Of a DNA stretch of 64,000 nucleotides, positions 45,181 to 53,840 are shown piece by piece. Origin of the DNA: Casimicrobium huifangae (GTDB lineage: Bacteria; Pseudomonadota; Gammaproteobacteria; Burkholderiales; Casimicrobiaceae); NCBI RefSeq assembly GCF_009746125.1, contig NZ_CP041352.1, positions 248,001 through 312,000 on the forward strand. The letters are read 5' to 3'. The position numbers were made by a program, and so were the translations under genes. The notes below the pieces were generated by a model, which searched no databases, had not been told where the DNA came from, and saw only the letters and a program-made list of their open reading frames with translations. Each line of letters opens with the position of its first letter. The first letter of the stretch is position 1.

Positions 45181-45258
45181 GTCAGAGCTTTCTGGCGCCT
45201 GTCATTTCGCGGCGCTACACTGGCAAGCATTCTAGATACGGTACCGGGGAGCTGGCGC

Positions 45259-45867
45259 ATGTTCACAACCGCAGACATCGCGGCCGCGGTGCTCGCTTAT
45301 CTGATCGGCTCGCTGTCGTTCGCGGTCATCGTCAGCCGCGCGCTTGGCCTGCCCGATCCGCACAGCTACGGCAGTGGCAACCCCGGCGCCACCAATGTAC
45401 TGCGCAGTGGCAGCAAGAAGGCGGCACTGCTCACGCTCGTGGGCGACACGCTGAAAGGCGTGCTGGCAGTGCTGCTCGCGAAGGCGTTCGCGGCGCATTT
45501 CGGCATCACCGTCAATGGCATTGCGCTGGTCGCCGTCACCGTCTTTCTTGGCCATTTGTTCCCGCTGTTCTTCGGCTTCAAGGGTGGCAAAGGCGTGGCG
45601 ACGGCAGCAGGCGTGCTATGGGCGCTCGACTGGCGCGTCGGCCTTGGGCTGACGGCCATCTGGGCGCTGGTGTTTGCGGTGACGCGGGTGTCGTCGCTGT
45701 CGGCGCTGATCGGTAGCGCCGCCGCGCCGGTGCTGGGCTACGTGTTCTTCGGTAACGGCGCCGTGTTCTACGCCACGCTGGTGATGGCGGCGCTGCTGTT
45801 CTGGCGGCACAAGGAGAACATCCGCCGCCTTGCTTCGGGCGAAGAGGCGGCGTTCAAGAAGCGCTGA
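45259..45867 (+). CDS. plsY: Acyl-phosphate:glycerol-3-phosphate acyltransferase
   Basis: 202 residues, about five membrane helices. It acylates glycerol 3-phosphate in the first step of phospholipid synthesis. The three PlsY motifs are seen: GSGNPGATNVLRSGSKK, the GHLFPLFFGFKGGKGVATAAG block and KENIRRLASGEE at the end. GGGGAG lies upstream of the ATG. It uses the product of GlpK and UgpQ. Confidence 0.95.
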   Translation: MFTTADIAAAVLAYLIGSLSFAVIVSRALGLPDPHSYGSGNPGATNVLRSGSKKAALLTLVGDTLKGVLAVLLAKAFAAHFGITVNGIALVAVTVFLGHLFPLFFGFKGGKGVATAAGVLWALDWRVGLGLTAIWALVFAVTRVSSLSALIGSAAAPVLGYVFFGNGAVFYATLVMAALLFWRHKENIRRLASGEEAAFKKR

Positions 45868-45894
45868 CTGAGGCGGCCGTAGCTCCGCTGCGGC

Positions 45895-46428
45895 CTACTT
45901 CTTCGGCGGTCCGTCGAAGATCTCGCGGGTGACGATGGTCAGCAACTTGTTGGCGGGCGAAGTGGCATCGTCGACGTACCACTGCAAAGCGCCGTCAGCC
46001 GCACGCGCCATGCGATAGCACTCCCAGCGATGCGGATTCGGCGGCCCCTTGATGCAGAGCTGGTCGCCGTCCACCCGCCAGCGATCCTCAATGTTGGGCG
46101 GTCGTACGTAATGGGTCGGCGCTTCAACCAGAATGAACTGGCCATCCGGTGCGAAATGGCGCTGCACGACGTACGGCCCCTGCAGACCCGGTGGCGCCTT
46201 GTCGTAGCGGTTGACCAGCGTCTTGCCAGCGATTGCCGCAGTCAGCGTCGCGGTGGTCAGCGCCGTGCCGCGCGCCGTTTGCTGGGTCGAAAGCTTCATC
46301 GACTCCGCCGCCCGCTCATTCGCCCGCCGGCTCTGGTCGGCAGAGTACTGGGCATCGCTCTTCAGCGTGCAGCCCGCGATCAGCGTTGCGGCGAAAACGA
46401 GGGCGGCGATCAGCAAGGGCTTGTTCAT
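45895..46428 (-). CDS. Putative lipoprotein
   Basis: 177 residues: MNKPLLIAALVFAATLIAGC has a lipobox LIAGC with Cys20. A helical charged stretch (about 25-50) is followed by a C-terminal domain with VEAPTHYVRPPNIEDRWRVDGDQLCIKGPPNPHRWECYRM, including two Cys that could pair. No family recognised. It is 10 bp downstream of tsaD on the same strand and may be co-transcribed. Confidence 0.75.
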   Translation of the reverse strand: MNKPLLIAALVFAATLIAGCTLKSDAQYSADQSRRANERAAESMKLSTQQTARGTALTTATLTAAIAGKTLVNRYDKAPPGLQGPYVVQRHFAPDGQFILVEAPTHYVRPPNIEDRWRVDGDQLCIKGPPNPHRWECYRMARAADGALQWYVDDATSPANKLLTIVTREIFDGPPKK

Positions 46429-46438
46429 ATCGGCTCAC

Positions 46439-47554
46439 TCAACGGGCAAGGGGCGGAGACAGTTCCATCAGCGGCCAGCGCGGTCGCACATTGATCGCGT
46501 AGTCGGCTTTCGCCTCGGTGAGCCGCAGCGCGCCGACGTGCGCGATCATCGCGCCGTTGTCGGTGCAGAGCGCGACGGGCGGATAAAAAACTCTTGCGCC
46601 AATTCGGGCGGCCCCGGCCGTCAGCGCTTCACGCAGCCGCGCGTTGGCGCCCACGCCACCGGCCACCACGATCTGCTTGAGTCCTGTCTGTCGTAGCGCA
46701 GCCAGCGACTTGCTCACGAGAGAGTCCACGATCGCGGCCTGCACGCTCGCGGCGAGATCCGCGCGCCGCAGATGGTCGGCTGGCAGCAGCGGTTGCGGCG
46801 CCGACACTGCACCACGGACCGGCAATTCGGTGCCGGTCAGGCGTCGCACCTCGTTGGCTACGGCTGTCTTGAGCCCGGCAAAGCTGAAATTGAGGTCGCC
46901 CGAGTGCAGCAGCGGGCGCGGGATGGCGAACGCTGCAGTGTCGCCGCTTTCGGCCAGTTTGGCCAGCAGCGGCCCACCGGGATAGGCCAGGCCAAGCAGT
47001 TTGGCCGATTTGTCGAAGGCTTCGCCCGCAGCGTCATCAATGGTGTCACCGAGAAGCGTGTACTGACCGACGCCATTGACCCGCATCAACTGCGTGTGCC
47101 CGCCGGAGACCAGCAGTGCAATGAACGGAAACGCCGGCGCCGGATCGGCCAGCAGCGGCGACAGCAGATGCCCCTCCATGTGGTGCACCGGGATCACCGG
47201 CTTGCCCCAGGCAAAGGCAAGGCTGGCAGCCAGCTGCGCGCCCACCAGCAACGCGCCGGCCAGTCCGGGGCCTTGTGTGTAAGCGATTGCTTGCACGTCC
47301 TGCCCCGCCACACCAGCCTGCCGGAGTGCCTGATCGGTCAGGCGCAGCCCGTAGCGGATGTGGTCGCGGCTGGCCAGTTCAGGCACCACACCGCCGTAGG
47401 GCGCATGCAGCGCGATCTGCGAATGCAGCGCTTCGGCCACGACGCGTCCGGTCGCGCAGTCAAACAGTGCCACGCCGGTTTCGTCGCAGGAGGATTCGAT
47501 GCCGAGCACCAGTCCGGTTTGGCCAGCAGGCGTCGGTGTTGAAAGTTCAGCCAT
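46439..47554 (-). CDS. tsaD: tRNA N6-adenosine threonylcarbamoyltransferase
   Basis: 371 residues from the ATG at 47554. It transfers the threonylcarbamoyl group to A37 of ANN-decoding tRNAs. Features: [15 protein letters not shown] at the start, the metal-binding HMEGH motif, [26 protein letters not shown] and [14 protein letters not shown], then a C-terminal [11 protein letters not shown]. It is divergent from rpsU, the common tsaD-rpsU arrangement; the rpsU promoter overlaps its first codons. Confidence 0.95.
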   Translation of the reverse strand: MAELSTPTPAGQTGLVLGIESSCDETGVALFDCATGRVVAEALHSQIALHAPYGGVVPELASRDHIRYGLRLTDQALRQAGVAGQDVQAIAYTQGPGLAGALLVGAQLAASLAFAWGKPVIPVHHMEGHLLSPLLADPAPAFPFIALLVSGGHTQLMRVNGVGQYTLLGDTIDDAAGEAFDKSAKLLGLAYPGGPLLAKLAESGDTAAFAIPRPLLHSGDLNFSFAGLKTAVANEVRRLTGTELPVRGAVSAPQPLLPADHLRRADLAASVQAAIVDSLVSKSLAALRQTGLKQIVVAGGVGANARLREALTAGAARIGARVFYPPVALCTDNGAMIAHVGALRLTEAKADYAINVRPRWPLMELSPPLAR

Positions 47555-47567
47555 TTCGGGGTATATT
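47539..47567 (+). promoter_or_regulatory. Predicted sigma-70 promoter of rpsU
   Basis: TTGAAA (47539-47544) and TATATT (47562-47567) are separated by 17 bp. They lie 44 bp upstream of the rpsU start and overlap the first codons of the divergent tsaD gene. Confidence 0.65.
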
Positions 47568-47610
47568 ATCGGGCTACTCAGCGAAAACACCGCCTCCGGC
47601 AACTATCAGC

Positions 47611-47820
47611 ATGATCATCAAAGTCCGCGAAAACGAACCCTTTGAAGTGGCAATGCGCCGCTTCAAGCGCTCCATCGAAAAAACCGGCCTCCTGACCGAA
47701 CTGCGCGCCCGCGAGTTCTACGAGAAGCCGACGACCGAGCGCAAGCGTAAACACGCTGCTGCCTGCAAGCGCCATTTCAAGCGCATCCGCAGCATGCAAC
47801 TGCCTCCGAAGCTCTACTAA
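47611..47820 (+). CDS. rpsU: 30S ribosomal protein S21
   Basis: 69 residues. [53 protein letters not shown] is S21, a small-subunit protein needed for initiation. The C-terminus is basic. No good Shine-Dalgarno sequence precedes the ATG (CCGGCAACTATCAGC), which fits the known tendency of S21 mRNAs in some lineages to lack one. A terminator follows, and yqeY is next. Confidence 0.96.
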   Translation: MIIKVRENEPFEVAMRRFKRSIEKTGLLTELRAREFYEKPTTERKRKHAAACKRHFKRIRSMQLPPKLY

Positions 47821-47846
47821 GAAGCTTTGTTCGCTGAGTCTTGATG

Positions 47847-47867
47847 CGGCCCTTCGGGGCCGTTTTC
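47847..47867 (+). terminator. Terminator after rpsU
   Basis: CGGCCC (47847-47852) pairs with GGGCCG (47857-47862), followed by TTTTC. It lies 26 bp after the stop. Confidence 0.75.
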
Positions 47868-47879
47868 GTTTCTATTTTC

Positions 47880-47968
47880 CGTTCGTGGTGGCCCTTCGGT
47901 TCCGTTCAGGACTAAAGGTCACGCTCAGCACTCACTTCCGTTCGTGGTGAGCTTGTCGAACCACGAAC
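47880..47968. repeat. REP-like repeat, GTTCGTGGTGAGC type
   Basis: GTTCGTGGT (47940-47948) and ACCACGAAC (47960-47968) form a hairpin of the same class as 39247-39319. A partial copy of the arm lies at about 47880. It is between rpsU and yqeY. Confidence 0.6.
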
Positions 47969-47986
47969 CCTGACCAAGGATTCATC

Positions 47987-48439
47987 ATGTCCCTGAAAGA
48001 AACCATCACCAACGACATGAAAGCCGCCATGAAGGCGGGCGACAGCCAGAAGCTTGGCACCATCCGCATGCTGCTGGCGGCGATGAAGCAGCGCGAGGTC
48101 GACGAGCGCATCACGCTGACCGATGGTGACATCGTGGCGCTGGTCGAGAAGGCGATCAAGCAGCGCAAGGAAGCCATCGCGCAGTTCAGCGCCGGCGGTC
48201 GCAACGATCTGGTCAACAAGGAAACCGCCGAAATCGCGGTGCTCACACCCTATCTGCCGGCACAGATGAGCGACGCCGAAGTGGACGCCGTGCTTGCCGC
48301 CGCCGTCGCTGAAGTCGCCGCTACCGGCGTCACTGGCAACGCAGCCATGGGCAAGGTGATGGCCATCGTCAAACCCAAACTCGCCGGCAAGGCCGACATG
48401 AGCGCGGTGTCGGGCAAGGTGAAGGCGAAGCTGGGCTAG
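47987..48439 (+). CDS. GatB/YqeY domain protein
   Basis: 150 residues. LKETITNDMKAAMKAGDSQKLGTIRMLLAAMKQREVDER and KQRKEAIAQFSAGGRNDLVNKETAEIAVLTPYLPAQMSDAEV match the YqeY family, related to the tail of the GatB amidotransferase subunit; a role in tRNA-dependent amidation is possible but unproven. The usual neighbours dnaG and rpoD are not next; a convergent gene overlaps its stop by three bases. Confidence 0.92.
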   Translation: MSLKETITNDMKAAMKAGDSQKLGTIRMLLAAMKQREVDERITLTDGDIVALVEKAIKQRKEAIAQFSAGGRNDLVNKETAEIAVLTPYLPAQMSDAEVDAVLAAAVAEVAATGVTGNAAMGKVMAIVKPKLAGKADMSAVSGKVKAKLG

Positions 48440-48753
48440 TCGCCCTTTGCGATTTCCCGCGCTTCGCGCAGCATCGCAATCTTCGTCAACAGCACTTTTG
48501 CTTTGGCGACGCGTTCGTTGTCGGGCAAGCTGGCGAGCTCCTTTTCGAGATCAGCGATGGCCTTCATGGCGGCGATTTCCGGCGGTGAGTAGCCGGCGTT
48601 TTTGAGCACCCGGTGAATGGCACGCAGTTCGGGCGGTACCAGCGGGTCCTCACTCAGGTCGAGCGGTACACCTTCGCCATCGAGCCCGCTCAATTCGCCC
48701 TTGCGCGCCGCCTCGTTCACACGCTGTTCGGCAATGATGTCGGCCCAGTGCAT
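48436..48753 (-). CDS. DUF1992 (DnaJ-subfamily C28-like) protein
   Basis: 105 residues from the ATG at 48753, with AGGA 9 bp upstream. MHWADIIAEQRVNEAARKGELSGLDGEGVPLDLSEDPLVPPELRAIHRVLKNAGYSPPEI is the DUF1992 pattern. Function unknown. The C-terminal half is a charged helix. Its stop codon overlaps that of yqeY tail to tail, and its start is divergent from the MBL gene. Confidence 0.85.
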   Translation of the reverse strand: MHWADIIAEQRVNEAARKGELSGLDGEGVPLDLSEDPLVPPELRAIHRVLKNAGYSPPEIAAMKAIADLEKELASLPDNERVAKAKVLLTKIAMLREAREIAKGD

Positions 48754-48802
48754 CGGGTTGTTCCTGCATTGATTCCGTGGTGATGGACTGTATCTTAGGC
48801 AG

Positions 48803-49924
48803 ATGAAGGCAATCGTCAAATGGCTGCTCGGTGCGGCTGTCGCTGCCGGCGCGGTGGGCTGCGCCACGTTGCTGTCGCACGGCGGCAATCCCTACTTTGA
48901 TGGCAGCAAGCAACATCACACCTCAACTGGGTTTCGCAACAACTATCCGCACGCGACCGACCAGAACTTCTGGAAATGGCAGTACGAGCGCTTCATGGCG
49001 AATGTGCCACCAACGGCACCGCCCGGTGGTTGGGGCAGTGTACTGCCCAGTGTGCGGCCGGACGCCGCCTTTCTGCGCGAGAACCGCAGTGTGCGTACGC
49101 TGACCTGGCTGGGCCATGCCACGGTGCTGCTGCAGACCAGCGGCGTCAACATCATCACCGACCCCATCTTTTCTGAGCGGGCGTCACCCGTGCAGTTCGC
49201 CGGGCCGAAGCGGCAGGTGCCACTGATGCTCGCGATTGATGAGTTGCCAGTGATCGACGTGGTCTTTGTTTCGCACAACCACTATGACCATCTTGACGCC
49301 GCCACCATCCGTGCGTTCAGCGCGCGCTTTCCGTCGGCGGTGTACCTGGTGCCGCTCGGCTTCAAGCCGTGGTTGCTTGAACATGGGGTGCCCGAGGCGC
49401 AGGTGCGCGAGCTTGACTGGTGGGATCGCGTCCGCGTCCGCGGCCTTGACTTCACGCTGGTGCCGGTGCAGCACTGGAGCAAGCGCACGCTGACCGATAC
49501 CAACCGCATGCTGTGGGGCGGCATTGCGGTGGAGGACCGTCTGGTACCGGGCGCGGGCGAGCCGCGCAGTGATGCGCCACCCTGGCGCTTTCTCTACACC
49601 GGTGACACCGGCTACTCACAGGATTTCCGCGATATTGGCGCACGGTTCGCGGGCGGCTTCGACTGGCTGGCGGTGCCAATTGGCGCCTACGAGCCGCGCT
49701 GGTTCATGAAAGCGCAGCACGTCAACCCGGATGAGTCAGTGCAGATCATGAAGGACGTCGGCGCGCGGCAGGCAATCGGCGTGCATTGGGGCACCTTTGT
49801 GCTGACCGATGAGCCACTCGACCAGCCGCCAAAGGATCTGGCGACGGCACTTGCCCGCCACGGCGTAGCGCCGGAGCGCTTTCACGTGTTCAAGAACGGT
49901 GAAACGCGGCGTTTGTCCGACTGA
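48803..49924 (+). CDS. MBL-fold metallo-hydrolase, probable lipoprotein (NAPE-PLD-like)
   Basis: 373 residues. The N-terminus [15 protein letters not shown] is a lipobox-like signal with Cys20. The beta-lactamase fold is marked by WLGHATVLLQTSGVNIITDPIFSERASP, HNHYDHLD (metal site), YTGDTGYSQDF and VHWGTF. This arrangement is that of the NAPE-PLD/RomA/UlaG-like branch, which includes phospholipid-cleaving enzymes; the true substrate is unknown. Confidence 0.88.
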   Translation: MKAIVKWLLGAAVAAGAVGCATLLSHGGNPYFDGSKQHHTSTGFRNNYPHATDQNFWKWQYERFMANVPPTAPPGGWGSVLPSVRPDAAFLRENRSVRTLTWLGHATVLLQTSGVNIITDPIFSERASPVQFAGPKRQVPLMLAIDELPVIDVVFVSHNHYDHLDAATIRAFSARFPSAVYLVPLGFKPWLLEHGVPEAQVRELDWWDRVRVRGLDFTLVPVQHWSKRTLTDTNRMLWGGIAVEDRLVPGAGEPRSDAPPWRFLYTGDTGYSQDFRDIGARFAGGFDWLAVPIGAYEPRWFMKAQHVNPDESVQIMKDVGARQAIGVHWGTFVLTDEPLDQPPKDLATALARHGVAPERFHVFKNGETRRLSD

Positions 49925-49977
49925 GCGCCGGCAATCAATGCTTGAGCAGAAGGAAAGCGGGTGCTGAACTGGCGCCG

Positions 49978-50556
49978 CTACGCCGCGCGCATCAGCTTCT
50001 TGTGCGTTCTTGCCAATGCCTGCAAATATTCCATCTGGTCGGCGAGGATGTGACGGTTGGCGAGGATCAACTTCTCGCTCTTGACCGGGCGATATGGCAC
50101 GTAGAGCAACCGCAAGCCGGCCTGCTCCGGCGTGCGGCCCGCCTTGTCGAGATTGCATTCGCGGCAGGCGGTGACGCAGTTCTCCCATGTATCGCGCCCG
50201 CCCTGTGAGCGCGGCACGATGTGGTCGCGCGTGAGTTCGGTTTCGCTGAATTCGTCGCCGCAGTAGGCGCAGATGTGACGGTCACGTGAGAACAGCAGGC
50301 GGTTATCACGGCCGGGCAGCGCCGACACCGGGCTCCAGGTGCTGTGCTTGTGTTCGCCTTCGCAGGCGATGATGGACGCCACCTCAATGACGCTGCGTTC
50401 ACCGTTGCAACGCTGGATGCCGCCACGAAAAGTGAAGATGACTTGTCCCAGAGACCAGACAACGGTGCCACGTGCGTACTGACAGACGGCGGTTTCCGGC
50501 GTCATCCAGCCCTTGGGCTGGCCACCGGAATCAAGTGCCAAGATCGCTAACGACAT
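49978..50556 (-). CDS. HNH endonuclease family protein
   Basis: 192 residues from the ATG at 50556 (GGGAG upstream). The HNH module spans about residues 105-155: CAYCGDEF, RDHIVPRSQGGRDTWENCVTACRECN, with the two zinc-binding CxxC pairs and the catalytic His. The N-terminal half has no known domain. Chromosomal HNH proteins of this size are common in beta- and gammaproteobacteria and need not be restriction enzymes. It lies 154 bp downstream of the ABC exporter gene on the same strand. Confidence 0.88.
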   Translation of the reverse strand: MSLAILALDSGGQPKGWMTPETAVCQYARGTVVWSLGQVIFTFRGGIQRCNGERSVIEVASIIACEGEHKHSTWSPVSALPGRDNRLLFSRDRHICAYCGDEFSETELTRDHIVPRSQGGRDTWENCVTACRECNLDKAGRTPEQAGLRLLYVPYRPVKSEKLILANRHILADQMEYLQALARTHKKLMRAA

Positions 50557-50709
50557 CGATTCGCTGCTCCCCCTGCGCCGGGTTGGCGCAGTCAACGGTC
50601 ACTTCTTGCGCAACGCGGTCGCGTCACTAGGACGAAACTTACCACGTTTCGGGGAACGGCGTATGACGATGGGTTGTGCCGCGCCGCAGCCACCGCAGCG
50701 TGCGCGATC

Positions 50710-52467
50710 TTAGCCCTGCAACTGCAACGACGCCAGCCGGCTGTAGAGCGGCGAGTTATTCATCAGCTCGACATGCGTGCCCTGCGCCATCACGCGGCCT
50801 TCGTCGATGACGACGATCCGGTCAGCGTTCTGCACTGTGGAGAGGCGGTGGGCGATGATGAGGGTGGTGCGCACCCGCTCGCCGCCGCTTGGGCGGGCGA
50901 GCTTTTCGATGGCGTCGGTGACCAGCGCTTCGCTCTCGGCGTCGAGTGCGCTGGTGGCTTCGTCGAGCAGCAGGATCGGGCGGTTGGCCAGGATGGCGCG
51001 GGCGATGGCGACGCGCTGGCGCTGGCCCCCGGAGAGCCGCACGCCGCGCTCGCCGAGCTCGGTGTCGAAGCCATTCGGCAGCGCACCAGCGAACTCAGTG
51101 ACGTGGGCAGCGTCGCAAGCAGCGCGCACGTCGGCGTCGCTCGCATCCGGATTGCCGTAGCGCACATTGTCGGTGACGCTGCCGGAGAAGATCACCGGCT
51201 CCTGCGAGACGAGTGCAAAACGTTCGCGCAGCGCGTTGAGATCAGCGGCCTTGACGTCAACGCCGTCCACCGACACCACGCCCGCCCTCGGATCATAAAA
51301 GCGCAGCAGCAGCTGAAACACCGTGCTCTTGCCGGCGCCACTCGGCCCGACCAGCGCGACAACTTCGCCGGGCTTGACCGCAAGCGAAAAGTCTTTCAAT
51401 GCCTCGACTTGCGGTCGCGTCGGGTAGCTGAATGTCACGTTGTCGAAAGTGACCTCGCCGCGCGGTGCAGGCAACGCCAGCGGAGTTGCGGGCGCGGCAA
51501 TTTCGGTGGGCGTGGCGAGCAGTTCACGGATGCGTTCGCTGGCACCTGCTGCGCGCTTGAGTTGCCCGAACACCTCCGAGATGGCGCCCACTGCCGTCGC
51601 CACCATCACGGCATAGAAGATGAATGCAGAGAGCTGCCCGGCTGTCATGCGGCCAGCGAGCACGTCGTGACCACCGATCCAGAGGATCACCGACACGCCA
51701 GTGAAGGCCAGCACCACGACGATGGCCGAGAGCATGGCGCTGGTGCGTTCGCGAGCCGCCGCGTTGGAAAAAACGGCGTTGATGCGCTCGGAGAAGCGCT
51801 GCCGCTCGAAGCCCTCGCGGGCGTATGCCTGCACCGTGCGCACCGCGTGAATCGTCTCGTCGCCGCGCGCCATCGCGTCAGCGAGCCGATCCTGGCTCTG
51901 CTTGGCGAGGTTACGCACCCGGCGGCCAAGCAGCACGACCGGCGCGATCACCAGCGGGGTGCCGACCAGCACGTAGACCAGCAACTTGGGTGAGGTCAGC
52001 GCCAGCATGATCAGCGCGCCCAGCATCATCACCAGATTGCGCAGCGCCCACGAGAACGCGTTGGAGACCACGCCTTCGAGCACCTGCGTGTCGTTGGTCA
52101 GGCGCGACAACACATCGCCGACCCGCTCGCGCTCGAAGAACGCGGGTGACAGCGTCAGCAGGTGGGCATAGATACGCTGCCGAATGTCATTGACGACACG
52201 GTTGTTGACCCAGGCGATATTGGAGAACCGCACGTAAATGCCGATGCCCTGCGCCAGCGCGAGGGCCACCATCACCACCAGAATCTTGTCGATCTCGGCG
52301 CTGCTGCCAGCGGCGAAGCCCTGATCGATGACCCGCTTGAGGCCTTCGCCAATGGCCAGCACGGCCGCAGCGGCGACCGCCAGCCCAAGCATGGCCACGG
52401 CGATGCGCCGCCAGTACGGCCGCACAAACGGCCACATGAATTGCAGGACGGCGGAGCGATCGTTCAT
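50710..52467 (-). CDS. ABC exporter, fused permease/ATPase (MsbA-related)
   Basis: 585 residues: an N-terminal exporter membrane domain with six helices (about 20-310), then a nucleotide-binding domain with Walker A GPSGAGKST, signature [14 protein letters not shown] and Walker B ILLLDEATSALD. The linker GEVTFDNVTFSYPTRPQVEALKDFSLAVKPGE is typical of lipid or drug half-transporters that act as homodimers. It resembles the MsbA-related family of proteobacteria. Substrate not determined. Confidence 0.9.
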   Translation of the reverse strand: MNDRSAVLQFMWPFVRPYWRRIAVAMLGLAVAAAAVLAIGEGLKRVIDQGFAAGSSAEIDKILVVMVALALAQGIGIYVRFSNIAWVNNRVVNDIRQRIYAHLLTLSPAFFERERVGDVLSRLTNDTQVLEGVVSNAFSWALRNLVMMLGALIMLALTSPKLLVYVLVGTPLVIAPVVLLGRRVRNLAKQSQDRLADAMARGDETIHAVRTVQAYAREGFERQRFSERINAVFSNAAARERTSAMLSAIVVVLAFTGVSVILWIGGHDVLAGRMTAGQLSAFIFYAVMVATAVGAISEVFGQLKRAAGASERIRELLATPTEIAAPATPLALPAPRGEVTFDNVTFSYPTRPQVEALKDFSLAVKPGEVVALVGPSGAGKSTVFQLLLRFYDPRAGVVSVDGVDVKAADLNALRERFALVSQEPVIFSGSVTDNVRYGNPDASDADVRAACDAAHVTEFAGALPNGFDTELGERGVRLSGGQRQRVAIARAILANRPILLLDEATSALDAESEALVTDAIEKLARPSGGERVRTTLIIAHRLSTVQNADRIVVIDEGRVMAQGTHVELMNNSPLYSRLASLQLQG

Positions 52468-52531
52468 CGAGGGGACTTATGGGCGATTGCTGGCATTGAA
52501 AGAGGCACCGGCAAACAATCGGCGGCAGCAA

Positions 52532-52643
52532 CTTTGGTATGAAACACCCATTTGATCTGGGCTCATCGACTGTTTTGCCATGAAGTCGACTGTCGTCATT
52601 TTTGCCCATTGAGCCCAGTTGGAATAAGGATCATGAGCGAAAG
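52532..52643 (+). repeat. Palindromic element copy F (112 bp)
   Basis: Centred at 52587.5 on GTCGAC (52585-52590). CTTTGG (52532) and GCGAAAG (ending 52643), and CTGGGCTCA (52557-52565) and TGAGCCCAG (52610-52618), are exactly symmetric. It fills the start of the gap 52468-52767, where no convincing gene is found; the 3' part of the gap carries only the AAGGAGG RBS of the next gene. Confidence 0.92.
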
Positions 52644-52767
52644 ATGCATCGTCGCAACCGTGCGACGGATGCACGCAAGCAGTGCGTGGTCAAGCAAAAC
52701 GACAGCCAACGCACCAATAATCGCCGCCGGTGAATACGGATACGCGTCCGTGAAGGAGGTTTAGCTG

Positions 52768-53739
52768 ATGAAACGACGTACTTTCCTGCAGGCAACTGCA
52801 GGCGCTGCACTGTTGCCGGGCGCGCTGTTCGCGCAGGACAAATATCCGAGCAAGCCGATCACCTGGATCAGCCCCTATGGTGCTGGCGGCAGCGCCGACA
52901 GCCGGGCCCGCCAGGTTGGCAAGCTGATGAGCCAGATCCTCGGGCAACCGATCATCATCGACAACAAGGTCGGCGCCGGCGGCAACATCGGCACCGAGGC
53001 CATTGCCCGAGCCAAACCGGACGGCTACACCATCGGCATGGGCAACTTCGCGCCGCTGGCCGTCAACCACGCGCTGTTCAAGAAAATCAACTTCGACCCG
53101 CTCAACGATATCGTACCGATCATGCTGATCGAGAAGGGGCCGCTGATCCTGACCGTTCGCGCTGATTCGCCGTTCAAGACGGTGGCGGACATCGTGAAGG
53201 CGGCCAAGGCCTCGCCGGGCAAGCTCTCCTACGGCTCGGGCGGTATCGGTGGCACCCATCACCTGAGCGGCGCGCTGTTTGAGCACGTGGCCGGTATCGA
53301 CATGATCCACGCGCCGTACAAGAGCGGCTCTGCTGCTGCAACCGACTTGCTCGGTGGCCAGGTGCAGATGATGTTCGAGCAGATGTACGTTGCCGTGCCC
53401 GGTGTGCAATCGGGCAAGACCCGCGCCATCGCCGTCACCAGCAAGACACGCTCGCCGATTCTGCCGAACGTGCCGACGATGGCCGAGTCCGGCTTCCCCA
53501 CCTTTGAAGTGCTCAACTGGCAGGGCATTGTGGGCCCCAAAGGGCTGCCGGCCGACATCGTGAAGATGCTCAATGCCGCAGGCAACAAGGCCTTGCAGGA
53601 CAAGGATCTGCGCCAGAAGATGCTCGATCAGGGCAACGAAATTGCAGGCGGCACGCCGGAGCAGTTCGCGGCGCTGATCAAGGCAGAAATGCCGAAGTGG
53701 GGCAAGGTCGTCAAGGACGCCAAGATCGAGCCGGAATGA
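52768..53739 (+). CDS. Bug-family solute-binding protein (tripartite tricarboxylate transporter type)
   Basis: 323 residues. The signal MKRRTFLQATAGAALLPGALFAQ has a twin-arginine-like RRTFL. The mature part has the Bug/TctC pattern: YPSKPITWISPYGAGGSADSRARQVG, DNKVGAGGNIGTEAIARAKPDGYT, YGSGGIGGTHHLSGALF, ILPNVPTMAESGF. Such proteins capture carboxylates and are greatly expanded in Burkholderiales. Membrane components are not adjacent. A strong AAGGAGG lies upstream. A porin gene follows 101 bp later. Confidence 0.94.
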   Translation: MKRRTFLQATAGAALLPGALFAQDKYPSKPITWISPYGAGGSADSRARQVGKLMSQILGQPIIIDNKVGAGGNIGTEAIARAKPDGYTIGMGNFAPLAVNHALFKKINFDPLNDIVPIMLIEKGPLILTVRADSPFKTVADIVKAAKASPGKLSYGSGGIGGTHHLSGALFEHVAGIDMIHAPYKSGSAAATDLLGGQVQMMFEQMYVAVPGVQSGKTRAIAVTSKTRSPILPNVPTMAESGFPTFEVLNWQGIVGPKGLPADIVKMLNAAGNKALQDKDLRQKMLDQGNEIAGGTPEQFAALIKAEMPKWGKVVKDAKIEPE

Positions 53740-53840
53740 TCCCGGCTACCGCCGTCTGCTGCATCGCCAGCAACGGCGGTTAACCGTTTCGGCGCACCAC
53801 TGCGCCGGATATCCAGAGTCCAACCAAGGGGAAATATGTG

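Noticed and set aside
52633-52764. Small open frame of 43 codons before the Bug gene
   Set aside because: It starts inside palindromic copy F, has no RBS and no recognisable features.
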